DNA of 64,000 nucleotides from Blastobasis lacticolella (GCA_905147135.1 LR990044.1:14946122-15010121); one strand, 5' to 3'. Positions 46,720-57,589 are shown, counted from the first letter of the stretch. Notes: generated from the letters alone by a model not told the origin. A program made the numbers and translations.

Positions 46720-47320
46720 GATGATGGATGATAATTATTGTGCAATAAAGTTATATAAAAAGTAAATTAATAAAGTAAAGTACAATAACGAATGACCAGG
46801 AGGCTGGCCTCTTCTTAGGTCAGCGTTTGAGCCTCGCTATCTAGCGGGGCAACGCGGACAGCCTTTCCAAATTCGGGGGACCTGGGTACATTTTTTTTAT
46901 GTGTAGGTTAGTTTGTTTAAGGGATTTTTTATTGGTAAGGTTGTGTTTTTAAAATTTGTTGTATTCCTTAAGCTGTTGTTCAATGACATTACTCAACCTC
47001 AGTAAAACACAATTAAGTACTAGACGTGTCCCAAAATAAAGGTCAATCAACTGTACCGCCGCATGAGCAGGCAACGTAGATTACGTATAATTCGGGCCGG
47101 TTCGCGCACAACGCTGCAGCTAATCTAGCCTAATCCGGTTTGATCCGGTTTCGCCGAGTTTAATCCCACCCGTAGTTGCTCGGAGGTCCGTAAACATTCG
47201 CACACACCGCGCAATAAAAGTGGGGTGTATCCGCTTCCGGATCTTCTTTGGTAATTACCGCCCGCGCGCTCCAAGCGACCCCGACGCAAGTCTATGGAGG
47301 CGGCATTTCTTTTTTTTTCT
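46720..47320. other. Unique stretch with GC-rich island
   Basis: 47040-47300 is CpG-rich, with CCTAATCCGGTTTGATCCGG and CCGCCCGCGCGCTCCAAGCG, and is not repeated in the window. Confidence 0.35.
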
Positions 47321-47324
47321 CACA

Positions 47325-47412
47325 AGGTGGTAAAATTTGTGTATCTTCAGCCCACGTGATGGTCAGCAGTTACCGTAGCGTAGGGTAGTCGTTTGCGATA
47401 TCAGGTTCTAGC
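47325..47412 (-). mobile_element. LINE family D-type 3' end, facing the next copy
   Basis: Minus strand: ATATCGCAAACGACTACCC, CTGCTGACCATCACGTGGGC. A degraded family-D-like tail whose truncated side abuts the plus-strand family-D copy at 47440. Confidence 0.55.
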
Positions 47413-47439
47413 GTGGTCCTACTCAGCGAACTGTGCGGT

Positions 47440-47672
47440 TCCAAAGTAACTTTCTCCCACGCACACCAAGGTTGTGAAATGAACTACCTGGAGAGGTCTT
47501 CCCCGCAGAGTACAACATGGAATTCTTCAAAAAAGGGGGTAAAAAGGGTTTTACGGGGTCGGCAATGATGCCGCTGGTATTGCAAGCGTCTATAGGCTGC
47601 GGTCACTGCCTACCATCAGGCAGGTCGTAAGCTTGTTTGCCACCTTAGTGGTATAAAAAATCTTTCACCCCT
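47440..47672 (+). mobile_element. LINE family D, RT C-terminus plus 3' end
   Basis: Encodes RTVRF-like, FLPRTPRL, NELPGEVFPAEYNMEFFKK (W replaced by a stop in WNELP) and LRGRQ, then a complete 3' end with TACCATCAGGCAGGTCGTAA, TTGTTTGCCACCTTAG and an A tail. Confidence 0.8.
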
Positions 47673-47674
47673 TT

Positions 47675-49670
47675 CTGAAAGAGCTTCTTGTGGTACCCAA
47701 TCCTCAGGAGAAACCGCTCCAGGAAGCTCAATCTACAACCTTAATGGGCGTGGGAGAAAGAGAAAACTCCGTTAGAATCTCCGCAGATACAGGTTGCCAG
47801 CATTATGATTGACGTTGAATATTATTACCTAAACGTTTGCGATACAGGCTGAAATTTAATAAATGACCCTTTTGAACTTTTGATGGACAGTGATTGGACA
47901 TTGGGAGTGACTGACATTATCTGATTCCCTTGTTCTTACAAGAATACAGAGAGTGTTATAGAATGTTATATGAAACTTGTCGAAACAGATGAAAGTAAAA
48001 GAAGGAGCAAAATATGTGGCTCAATAAATGGGGGGTAATTATTTGTTGCGAATTTTTTCGAAATAGTAGGATCTTTCCGCGTTGCATGTAACATTCTATA
48101 ACAGACCTACATACACATATCTACGCTAAATGTGACCTTATAAATAATTTCAATAGCTGACTTTGTATAAAAATATAATTACTTTTTCAATCGTCGATTG
48201 CGTCATTATCGGCTATCATTATTGCACACACCACACTACAAGCTTTTAGTATGTTAGGGTTAAAGTCTGTTAGTAGGTATGGTTAGGTTTTAGAATCCTA
48301 TAAATTGCCGTATCCGATATTGCATGGCCGACGTATCCGCCGGGTCTCTACCCCGAGTTGCGAATATTACAAGTTAATAAAGGCATTTAATGAACAGTTT
48401 TCTTTTCTCTCGGTGCCAGCAGGAGATTCTGTTTGCGTTGTGTTGCCAGTGTTCCTCCGCGTTTCTTGTGTTGTGTTGCCAGAGGAAATGTTCTCTACTA
48501 GAATATCAGTGTGGAGGTCAACAACTACCTATAGGTAATCGCTGAGAACGTGGGTTTGTCTTTGGCTAAGACTTCGCTCGATCTGTTTACATATGCAACG
48601 AAGGCAAACCGAGGAATGTTTAATCAAGATCTGGAACGCTGTGCGAAACTTTTCAAATTAGATGCCTTATCTTCCAAAATCAAACAATAGATCAATCAAG
48701 AAAGTAAGCAACGAACTCCTTAATGTTTGATTGATCAAAGTAATAAACGTTCACCGATATCCATTATTTTTATTACAGAATCAGTAATTTTCATTTCATC
48801 TCCGACGGAATTCCATCCACTGATCTATTCGGGCTGGGTGTAAACAGAATTGCGAATTCATGAAAATGTTAATAATTTTTATGGAGTTTTTCTCCCGGAG
48901 TTATAGAAGGGAAGATTATTTATTTAGGAAGATTGAGGGAGGCTCTGCTTAAGTAGATAGGCTGTAATTTGAATCTTAATGTTTGGCCATTATTTATTTT
49001 TAAGTCAGAAATATGCATAGATCTTTCTTTTTGAGGAACGCTCTCACTCGTTCTTATTGAATTTTTAATAAACAGACGAGCATAAACAGATATTGATGAT
49101 ATAATTTACATAATTGTATGCAATCAGAGTTACAGTATATTTCAGGGGGAAATCGGTCGACTGTGCGTTTTTGCCTTTAGTTACTTAGATTGTGTCGATG
49201 TGTCGACGTTTTCTGTTAGAAATAAAACCTTAGATCGTCTAGCTAGTAATGTAGGTAGGTATCCAAAACCAACTCGGAAAGCACACAACAGCTACACAAT
49301 TTTTCGTGAAACACAAAAGGGGACGGTATATTCGCGTGAAATCCATCTCTTTCATAGACATCACGTTCCACAAACAGGAGAGGCGGGGCGTCTCTAAACG
49401 GACTCTCGGCAAATAAATATTTCTCTCAACTTTATATTTACGCGACGCTTGCAAAACAAACGAAAGCCCCGGGAGAGTCCGCCACTCTAATCGTTTTAGC
49501 GGTGTGCACTGAATGTTCAGGCTAGACGGACTCTTAGTGCAGGGGTCTGTACATTATAGCTACTCGAACGTGTGCTGTGAAACGTCGATGTTGGTGGGTA
49601 TGCTGTGTCTGTATATTTCATAGCAGATATTTGGTCCCACCACGTCTGATGTAAAGTGTAGTTGCATATA
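47675..49670. other. No recognisable feature
   Basis: No repeat or coding similarity identified. Presumably upstream or intronic to the LPGAT1-like gene if its earlier exons lie to the left. Confidence 0.45.
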
Positions 49671-49674
49671 CCTC

Positions 49675-49985
49675 ATATTTATCGTCCTGTCGTTAAATTC
49701 CGGTTTCGCTGTAGCGCGGTAAACGAGGGCCCCGGGTCCACCTTTCTACTCCTTTTAGTTAACGATGGAGCATACCGAAAGGGGTATGGCAATTGGATAG
49801 TCGCTGTGGCGTACGTCCGATCGTCGATGACTGCCGAGACCCATACCAGAGCGATCAGCTTCCCTATACTTCGCTCCGGAATGGACAATCGGTTTAGCGG
49901 TGCGGCTTAGTCTGAGGAGGGAGGTGACTAACCACGACCGAGGCTTGCTACTCTTTCGTTCACCACCCAAGGGTTACCTGTGGGG
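49675..49985 (-). mobile_element. Probable retroposon with SINE H-like 3' end
   Basis: The 3' end on minus (AGCGAAACCGGAATTTAACG) resembles the 46.7-kb variant. The rest is GC-rich and unlike the neighbourhood. Minus frames read for example IALVWVSAVIDDRTYATATI, which I do not recognise. It could equally be unrelated host sequence. Confidence 0.35.
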
Positions 49986-49989
49986 TAAC

Positions 49990-50735
49990 TAGGTTGAAAC
50001 ATATGAAAACGAGTAACATCAATCCATATCAACGAAATTTTTTTATATAGCCAGCCAGGCATTTGACCGCCATCTCACATGGATTTATTGATATTCTAAA
50101 GCTCGGTATTAGTTGGAAGGCCCGTGTATACCGTGTTTAGGTACCTAGCAATGAAATGTACTCTGACAGCGCATAATACAATCCGTATCGCTCGTCTCAA
50201 GTGTCGTACCACACACGATACTAATTAAATTAGCAATTACGCCCACGGGTAGCTCCCGGCGCTCCGTATGCACCGAATTCGCATCGGCGACTTAACCTAA
50301 TCCGGAATTGAATTAGAATGCTAAACACTCTGTCTGGAGCTGATCCACTGTTCTGTGCAAACTGCGGCGTGTGCTGTAATCGTTTTAGCGTCGACGCCTG
50401 AACGCTCGAGCTCCATACATCCAGGCCTCGCCTTTGCATTTGAAAGGATCACGTCTCCCCATCCCGAAACAGGAAGCTGAATGCAAACTTGCAGTTGGAA
50501 TCCAGCATGCCTTTGACTTCAGACGGAATCGCTGCCGGTGATAGTTGAGAACGCCGGAATTTGTCTTTTCTTTACGCGTGTTGTTTGCGAGCGTAATGGA
50601 CGTCTGTGTTTCGTAATGATTGCGATATAAAAATACTGTTCTTGCTCAAGACTATTAAATGCTTGTACATAATTTATGTACGTCTTACGTCTATTTATAT
50701 ACAGTCTCAGTCGGCTATAGGTATATATAGAAAAG
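49990..50735. other. No clear feature
   Basis: Short family-A-like phrase at 50053-50080 (AGGCATTTGACCGCCATCTC). 50150-50450 is GC-richer and shares TAATCGTTTTAGCG with 49488-49501. Confidence 0.4.
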
Positions 50736-50737
50736 TT

Positions 50738-50970
50738 GTTTCTTTTCTCAGTCGTACTATTCGGATTAGGAATGAACTCCCAACCACAGTGTTACCGTTT
50801 AATATTAATACTATGACAGGGATCCTTCAAAAGGTATCAGTATCAGTATTTTCATTAAAGGCGGGCAACGCATTGATGGCGCTCTTGTTATTGCTGATAT
50901 CCATAGGCGGCGATAATAACTTTCCATCAGCTGTCCCCTTGCCTATTTGTCTGCCGTATAACATACAGAA
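50738..50970 (+). mobile_element. LINE family C, RT end plus 3' end
   Basis: Encodes SRTIRIRNELPTTV, then a diverged N-T-M-T-G segment replacing D-M-G-S-F-K, and the family-C 3' end (GCTGATATCCATAGGCGGCG, CTTTCCATCAG, GTCTGCCGTATAACATA). About 680 bp upstream of the LPGAT1-like exon. Confidence 0.75.
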
Positions 50971-51410
50971 AATGATAGTAGGAATATAATAGAATAGAAG
51001 GATATAATATTCTTAATTTTACTAAAATGTGGTTTGCGATAGCTCTTAATTAAGTATGTAAATGTTGGCTTACACACTTTGCCAGAGTCTGGTATGCAAT
51101 AATTTATATGAATTTTATTCACATTGATAACATCAAAAGTAATAAGTACAATGCCAGTTTCAATAATTAAAATAATCAAACCGCAATAATAAAAAATTAA
51201 TGATCCATTAATATAAAATAGGTCATTAGAGAATAAAATAACTTTATATAAAATTGAAAATAAAATAATGTGTACATGTACATTGAACTTATTTGCTAAT
51301 AATAAATATGTGAATAGAAGTTCAATAAACTATTAAAAGTAGCCACATAATTTTAAAATAAATTCATACCTATTACCATACTTAACATACATTAAACTAT
51401 TAAATTACAG

Positions 51411-51577
51411 GAATGAGGTCTTTCATCTTAGTCCTCACCGTAACAATTTACCGGCAGTTCTACATTTATGTTATCTGCAACCTAACTGTATGAATTGTAA
51501 TTCTTAACGGTGACAGTTACCACTTACCACCTGGGCTGTCGTCTGCTCATTAGTCACTGAGTAGCATAAAAAAAATA
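51411..51577 (+). mobile_element. Repeat E just upstream of the LPGAT1-like exon
   Basis: GAATGAGGTCTTTCATCTTA, GGTGACAGTTACCACTTACC, CTGGGCTGTCGTCTGCTC, GTAGCATAAAAAAAATATTT. It ends about 70 bp before the exon's acceptor, in the same orientation as the gene. Confidence 0.65.
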
Positions 51578-51647
51578 TTTTAGTAGTAGCATAAAAAAAT
51601 ATTTTACTACCAAAATCCAGTCCTCTAACCGAATCCGTTCTTTGCAG

Positions 51648-51862
51648 TCGTGGAGACGGGCGACGAGCCAGCCGCCTGCACCAACCGCCGGACCCTGGTG
51701 CTGGCCAACCACCAGAGCACGGCCGACGTGCCCATCCTGATGACCACCTGGAACGCGCGCCCAGGCGTTCTGCCACACCTCATGTGGATCATGGACCGCG
51801 TCTTCAAGTTCACCAACTTCGGGATCGTGAGCGTCCTGCACGAGGACTTCTTCATACAAGCG
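51648..51862 (+). CDS. LPGAT1: Internal exon of LPGAT1-like lysophospholipid acyltransferase
   Basis: A single 215-bp GC-rich exon. The acceptor TTCTTTGCAG ends at 51647 and the donor GTGAGT starts at 51863. Two bases finish a codon begun in the previous exon; 71 codons from 51650 follow and the exon ends in phase 0. The peptide carries NHQSTAD, the H-X4-D catalytic motif of the PlsC/AGPAT acyltransferase family (H about residue 21 of the exon, D five later). The segment [17 protein letters not shown] then HEDFFI is the signature I know from LPGAT1, where human has MWLMDHIFKYTNFGIVS and HGDFFI. LPGAT1 is an ER-membrane enzyme acylating lysophosphatidylglycerol and related lysophospholipids. 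The frame has no stop or frameshift, codon third positions are GC-rich unlike the surroundings, and the splice sites are consensus, so it looks functional. N-terminal membrane exons and the downstream exon with the FPEGG-type motif were not found here. A processed pseudogene is excluded by the flanking splice sites. Confidence 0.9.
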
Positions 51863-52118
51863 GTGAGTTGCTTGCTTTTTATTTTCGTTTATTTTCAGGG
51901 AATAATAATAATATTGAGTATGTTATTACTTATTAATGATACATCAAACTCAGATGCAGTACAAAGTATCCTTTCATCCAACTAATCTGTTACGAGACAA
52001 CACTTTTCTTTCATATGTTCGTAACTGGTTGCCAAACAAGACTATTCACTCCACGTTTATAACTGTTTTTTGTAACCAGCTCTACAACACTTTCCGTAAC
52101 AAGAATATTTACTCCACC

Positions 52119-52675
52119 GTAAGCCGTTGGCTTACGTAAGTTGGCTCTCGCATCAGATTCAGCGATGTCAATCCATCGCTTCTTGGGTCGCAAGTTCAGG
52201 CACCAGGAGCTCCACAACCTTGTTCCACCGTGGCCTTTTTATTATCGAACAACGAGGGGGACAAAAGATCGTCACCAATTTATGGTAGACGTCCCACCAT
52301 CTCGTACTAAGCGTTTTGCATCCACTTTTCTTATGCGCACTGCAAAGGACTGGAACTCTCTGCCTGAGTCATTATTCCCCGATAAGTATAACCTTGGGGT
52401 CTTCAAATCAAGAGTGAATAGGTATCTTCTAGGCAAGCATGCTACATCTTCGACCTCATCGTCGCTTTCCATCAGGTGAGTTGAGGTCAAATGCAAGCCT
52501 TTTGATAATAAAAAAAAACCTATTTCCTACGTAACCCTGAGGCTTATACGCAACAAACACGTAACCAACGCGGGCGAGGCTCCTTGATCTCATCGGCGAC
52601 ATCCTTTATGTCAAGGCTGCCATGGATGTACTCGTTAAGTACTTGACGAGTCGCGCAACTCCGCACATCCACCAC
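52119..52675 (-). mobile_element. GAT-tailed LINE C-terminal region, interrupted by family B
   Basis: Minus-strand non-LTR RT tail in two blocks. 52519-52675 matches the part of the 10.2-10.7 kb copy around the conserved RNEYIRGS-type segment. 52119-52203 encodes [18 protein letters not shown], the RPKKRW tail of endonuclease/reverse-transcriptase polyproteins. Between them sits the family-B insertion. The intact counterpart is continuous at about 10449, with CTATTTCC common to both. Confidence 0.8.
52204..52518 (+). mobile_element. LINE family B fragment nested in a GAT-tailed LINE
   Basis: 5'-truncated family-B copy on plus. One open frame reads [55 protein letters not shown] and ends ...SLSIR then stop. 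The 3' end is CTTTCCATCAGGTG, then about 30 bases and an A8 run at 52511-52518. It interrupts the minus-strand LINE tail described in the next entry. The open frame suggests it is relatively young. Confidence 0.85.
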
Positions 52676-52679
52676 TATA

Positions 52680-53665
52680 AACAGGTACAGATGTTCGTAG
52701 TAAATGCGCATCGGCTAGTTCGGTCACATGCGTCTGAGTAAATACGAAACCAAAACTAGCTGATGTGCTTTATATACCGCCGACTAGTAATTACGTAAGT
52801 TTTTCTAAGGTCTTTGACATGGAAAATAGTGTTTTAAATTCTCAGAAAGAATATGTATTAAGCATCTTATCTAGTTAAAATCGCTAAGAGTTACAATATT
52901 CGATAAAATACCCAACTTTACTTCTTGTTGTAATGGTTTTTCAATAAGATAACGAAACTTCTGACATTCTAACTTCTACATTGAATTTTTATACTCAACT
53001 AAAGTCAATAACCATTTACAGAGAAATTCGTTGAGCTTGACTGTTATTAATTACAAGCAAAAATGTATCAAAATTAGCACATTTCGCACCTGCTCATACG
53101 ATAATGACCCTTATTCTATGATCGTTCCAGTTTGGTAAATAAACAAAAGACAAACGGGACATCTGCTCTTAATGACCACATGTTTGTAGCCTACGAAAGT
53201 AAACAAAAAAATGAATAAACCTACTACCTATAGGTATCTACAAAAACTGACAGCTACCATTAGGATCTTGTACTATCACTATCACATATAGGTACTTATA
53301 ATTATTGAAGGCTTAGTAACCAAACCGGGCACAGAACGTAATCTAAATCAAATACACTTCATCGGTTCAGCAATACCAACTATCCAACTAGCAAAGTAGC
53401 AACTACTGCGATAGTAAATCTAAAGTTAGACCTTCGTGCCCTGGTACCAACTCAATTAAACACCGCTGGCTGAAGACTAATGCCATTTGCCTGCTGGCTA
53501 CAGTGCCTATATACTGTCTATATAGTACCTAGTACCTAATAGCCTTAACAACAAGAATTTCCTAACTAGGAATTAGGCTCAAACCACACCGGAGGGCAGT
53601 GGTCGTCAGAAGTCTGACTGTCATGCCATTTTAAGCTTTATCTCCATTAGGAAATGTATTACATG
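52680..53665. other. No recognisable feature
   Basis: AT-rich, downstream of the LPGAT1-like exon. No further exon of that gene recognised. Confidence 0.45.
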
Positions 53666-53667
53666 AC

Positions 53668-53966
53668 GTTAACAGCCCATAATAGTCCACTACTGAATGT
53701 GAGCCTCCTACACAGTCGTGGAGGGTGCCATAATCTCCACGCTGGGCAGGCGGGATGGTGATCACAGTTATTAAAATATACGTTCGTGATCACACTGATT
53801 AAAATACACAAAAAGAAGATGCTGCCCATTTTATAGGCTTTATAACTTTTGTGGTTATTCACTACACTTTCACTACACATTCTATCGGGTACAACAAACA
53901 ATACGAACAGTGGTGCCCATTTTCTCATTTCTCATTGTCATTAGACGCCTTTTACGACATCTAGCC
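53668..53966 (-). mobile_element. Repeat F, degraded
   Basis: Minus strand keeps GCCCAGCGTGGAGATTATGG, AGTGGACTATTATGGGCTGT and ATGGGCAGCATC, with insertions between. Internal partial duplication (AATGGGCACCACTGTTC also present). Confidence 0.5.
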
Positions 53967-54344
53967 GAGGGTTAGTGAATTTCTAGCGACTTCATTTAAT
54001 ACTATGTAAGGATAAAGATTGGTCGGGTGGGACTTTAGACGACTGCATGTGTTTACGTGAAGTCTGCCTTCAATGAGAATAATTTCAATGTTGCACTGAA
54101 CAATTCTTCGACCTCGAAAGGATTCGTAGTTTCGAAATACGGGCTTACGCATGACCCCAGCATATCGGAAACGATAGAATTTTTTTTTATCCAGTATAAA
54201 CCTTGATTGACTTTGGATTTTTTTTTATACTAAACAACACTTGTCAAAACAACACACGACAGAAATGCACATTTTTTACGCTGGTCAGCGGGTGTCACCC
54301 TGTTGGGAAAAGTACTTATCTAATGTTCACACTCGTCGAAGTTA

Positions 54345-55145
54345 CAAAGTCTCATAGTCACAGGGCTGCGCATTTTCCGCCAAAAAGGATCCCTTTGTCA
54401 TAGTGCCGCAGTTCCAAGGGACACCTTTTCATCTCAAATAGTATCGGGATCCTTGGTGTCGACATATCGGATAACGTGCGATTCCGGAGTAACCTAGAAG
54501 GTAAGGCCAAACTGGCTTCGAAAAAGCTTGGAGTGCTTAACCGGTCCAGGCGATGCTTCACCCCAGGGCAGCGCCTGCTGCTGTACAAGGCACAGGTGCG
54601 GCCTCATATGGAGTATTGTTCCCATCTATGGGCCGGCGAAACTGCCGACCTGCTTAATCCTTTGGACTCTGTACAGAGACGCGCCGTACGGATTGTCGAC
54701 GATCCCATACAAACAAGCAAGTTAGAACCACTGGCTAACCGAAGGCTAACACTTTGGCTCCCTGTGTGTGTTCTATCGGCTGTACAATGGGGAGTGTTCC
54801 GAGGAACTTTTCGATCTGGTGCCCACAGCACAATTCCGCCATCGCACCACCCGCCGTGGGCTGGGTGCTCATCCCCACTACGTAGACCCTCTGTTGGTCA
54901 CCACGCGAAGGTTCGAAGGAACGTTTCTCGCTCGTACGATTCGGATGTGGAATGAGCTCCCAGCCACATTGTTTCTTTTGGACTATGACATGGGATCGTT
55001 CAAGAGGTATATTAGAGGTCTCTTTAGAGGCGGGTAACGCATTGGTGACTCCCCTGGTGTTGCTGATGTCTATAGGCGGTGGTGACCACTTTCCATCAGG
55101 TGGCCCGCTTGCCTGTTTGTCTGCTGAGAAACACAAAAAAAAAAT
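54345..55145 (+). mobile_element. LINE family C, longest copy: RT C-terminal region plus 3' end
   Basis: A 5'-truncated CR1/Jockey-like non-LTR retrotransposon. Pieces in several frames read in order: CAFSAKKDPFVIVPQFQGTP, then SIGILGVDISDN, then EGKAKLASKKLGVL, then LLLYKAQVRPHMEYCSHLW, then LDSVQRRAVRIVDDP, then, after a frameshift near 54770, FYRLYNGECSEELFDLVP, RTIRMWNELPA and YDMGSFKRYIRGL. This is the RT palm end, thumb and C-terminal tail. The 3' untranslated part has the family-C end (CTTTCCATCAGGTGGCCCG, then GCCTGTTTGTCTG) and an A-rich tail at about 55130-55145. An in-frame stop near 54445 and the frameshift make it dead. Clade is by motif only. Confidence 0.85.
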
Positions 55146-55149
55146 ATCC

Positions 55150-55345
55150 CAGAGAAAATTAGAGAACGCCGAATGCGATGGTGTATGAGCATGTGGTCTG
55201 TCACCCCAAAGACCACTACGGTGCAAGTGGCCCTAAATTTGTCGACGACGACGCGCTGCCGCGGAAGACCCCACACGCCACCTGGCTGACGGCGGTCCAA
55301 CAGGATCTGAAGGATAATATCATTGACGCGGCTACTGCTTAGAGA
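55150..55345 (+). mobile_element. Possible LINE tail fragment after the family C copy
   Basis: Frames read RRMRWCMSMWSVTPK, then RGRPHTP in one frame and HATWLTAVQQDLKDNI in another. This fits a frameshifted endonuclease/RT C-terminus (RMRW..H, RGRP..W), but the match is weak. Confidence 0.35.
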
Positions 55346-55389
55346 AATGAAGGAAGCTAATGAGCAAAATCATTTCTATGGAATTTTCA

Positions 55390-55505
55390 TACATTATTTA
55401 CTATCCGGTATCCGGCCGAATATTAACGCGTTATCCGGTATCCGGCCGGATAGTAAATTAAGGCCGGATAGGCCGGATACCGGATAGCAACCGGATATCC
55501 GTTTC
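55390..55505. repeat. CCGGATA-rich palindromic patch
   Basis: TATCCGGTATCCGGCCG occurs twice in the first half and GGCCGGATACCGGATA in the second, ending ACCGGATATCCG. The motif and its reverse complement alternate. Confidence 0.7.
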
Positions 55506-55509
55506 ACCT

Positions 55510-56255
55510 CTAATAAGGATACCTTCGGCACGATACTTATTTGCAACACAATATCCTCCACCACTTAAATTTCTCGGCACATCTTTGGTAATAAAACAAT
55601 ATGAACGAACCTCGCATCGGAAACGTTTACTTTGGCAAAGCGCTTCGCTTTCCGAACGGATTGAAATATGGCTCAGATTAAAAAGAAGGCGAGTACCCAA
55701 AGCGCCGCATGCCGAAGCATTTAGTATGGCGGCATGTTAGTCAGTCGAGTATTTATGGTACTGCGCGTTGCTTCTGCGCACAATTACTTCGCATAAACGT
55801 GTGATTCACGCAACGCAGGAGCGTCAACTTGACTGTGTTTTGATTGCTGATTATCTTTGCGAAGATCATATTTAGGTGTTAAGTTGCGATTTCTGTGTAC
55901 TATTGATGTTTTGATGGTTACGGTGTTATGGTACAGTCACTGGGTGCTGTAAACTGGGAACTTAAGTAGATTCACTATCAATTATGAAAGCAGGTTATCG
56001 TTAGAGGTTCAAGTAGAACCAGAATTCAGTACAAGAAAATAATAGAATTCGTAATATTTATAATTTTTAAATTAAGTCAAATGTAAAAAGGAGTATGTTG
56101 ACGCATTTGTGCAATGACGTCACAGTTCTAGTCTTATACAAATTTCATTTATGATCCGTTTTGACAGATCATAAAGAGATGCTGATATGACATTTAGTCA
56201 ACTCGCGGACTGTTTCCGGAGGCTGTTCAAATTGTATCAGGGTAGGTACCCAGCG
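55510..56255. other. No recognisable feature
   Basis: Open minus frame 55458-55700 is unrecognised; the rest is AT-rich. Confidence 0.45.
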
Positions 56256-56257
56256 GA

Positions 56258-56570
56258 TTTAATAATCATCTTGGCGTTATGTCCCTGTTGTGCACTCGCG
56301 CACGAGGATTCAGGGTCCACCTTGATCATGATCCAGGTTTTGGCAGAGCAGATAATTACAGTGAACCGGCTGCCATCTGACCTCCGTGACCCTGCTACCT
56401 AGAGAACCTGACCAGATTGGATCATGATTACACAATCAGTCGCCGAATTATGCAGGTTTTATCACGATGTTTTTCCCTTACCGTAAGAGCATCAGTTAGT
56501 ATTCAACCCAGTACCTCACACTTGCGAGTCGGTTTCCTTAACCACTTGGCCACCGACGCTCAACGGATTA
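56258..56570 (-). mobile_element. tRNA-headed SINE H, full-length copy
   Basis: Minus strand starts GAGCGTCGGTGGCCAAGTGG with an A box (TGGCCAAGTGG) and a diverged B box region (GGGTTGAATAC). The body contains CATCGTGATAAAACCTGCAT and CTCGTGCGCGAGTGCACAAC; the 3' end is GATGATTATT. About 310 bp. Confidence 0.75.
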
Positions 56571-57278
56571 TTTATCAAAATAATTTAAAATCAAATCAAA
56601 TCAAAATACGTTTATTTATTTTAGTTATTGTACAAACGTTAAAGAATGTCAGAAAGTATCATTAAAACATTAAAATCATTTTACTTCATTAAAATATAAA
56701 ACGATCAGGCGCCGCGACACCACAACCACAGCCCATAGAAATAAGAAAAAGAAACTCCGTGACCTAGCGTCACGCTGCCGGTCGTCTGTCACTTTCACAT
56801 AGTCTGTGACTGTCACTGTCAGAGGATGATGCGATGATTATAACATTGATGTAGTCTCTGCCTAATCCTACGGGACACACGCGTGACTTTATGGTATGTA
56901 ATGACATTTATTTACATTGATACTAGTACCGTCCTTAGTACCTGAATAGAACACTTGACCTCGTGTAGTATGTCTGACTGTGGTATAATAGCAGTCACTA
57001 TTGCTTAATAACCAAGAACACGTCGAAAACAATGATTTTCGCTCCATCAATCACGTTGTTACCAGATAAGTTACGATCTTTGTTATGCTATGCTTTTGGG
57101 TTCCTTGGTAACACTTAGAAATTAAAAGTGCTGTTTAAAGTAAACTTAATGTCTAAATTATTTTGTAAATAAAAATCAATAATTTTAAAATATAGTTTTT
57201 AGATTAGTAGGTTTAATATTTTGTACCGAATTCGGCCATGTTTTTGTTATAAGATAATTAATTCCTATATACTCGTTT

Positions 57279-57302
57279 TTATATATATATATATATTATA
57301 TT
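57279..57302. repeat. TA dinucleotide microsatellite
   Basis: About ten TA units in an AT-rich stretch immediately before repeat F. Confidence 0.8.
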
Positions 57303-57320
57303 GTTTTTATATACTTTTTT

Positions 57321-57586
57321 TGGCCGTGTGGTGTCCGGGAGAGTAGAATAGCACCAACCCCTTACACTCGTGGGTGTCGTACAAGGCGACTAATGTTTTC
57401 GAGGCAAGAGATCAAGAGTCTCCGTAGTCTGGAAAATGGGCAGCAGCATTTTCCATTGTTATATTTAAACACTGCGATCTCCAACCCGCCTGCCAAGCGT
57501 GGAGATTATGGCAATAACCTCCCCTTTCGTGGGAGAGGCCCTATGTCCTGCAGTGGGCTGTCACGGGCTGTGATGATGATGATGAC
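57321..57586 (+). mobile_element. Repeat F (SINE-like, about 260 bp), full-length
   Basis: Begins TGGCCGTGTGGTGTCCGGGA after a T run and ends GGGCTGTGATGATGATGATG. Internal marks: GTGGGTGTCGTACAAGGCGA and GCCAAGCGTGGAGATTATGG. Other copies share both ends, which suggests a complete short unit. No tRNA or 5S head recognised. Confidence 0.75.
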
Positions 57587-57589
57587 TCG

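Noticed and set aside
54528..54831. Extra open frames inside the family C LINE on both strands
   Set aside because: They are shadows of the RT reading frame.
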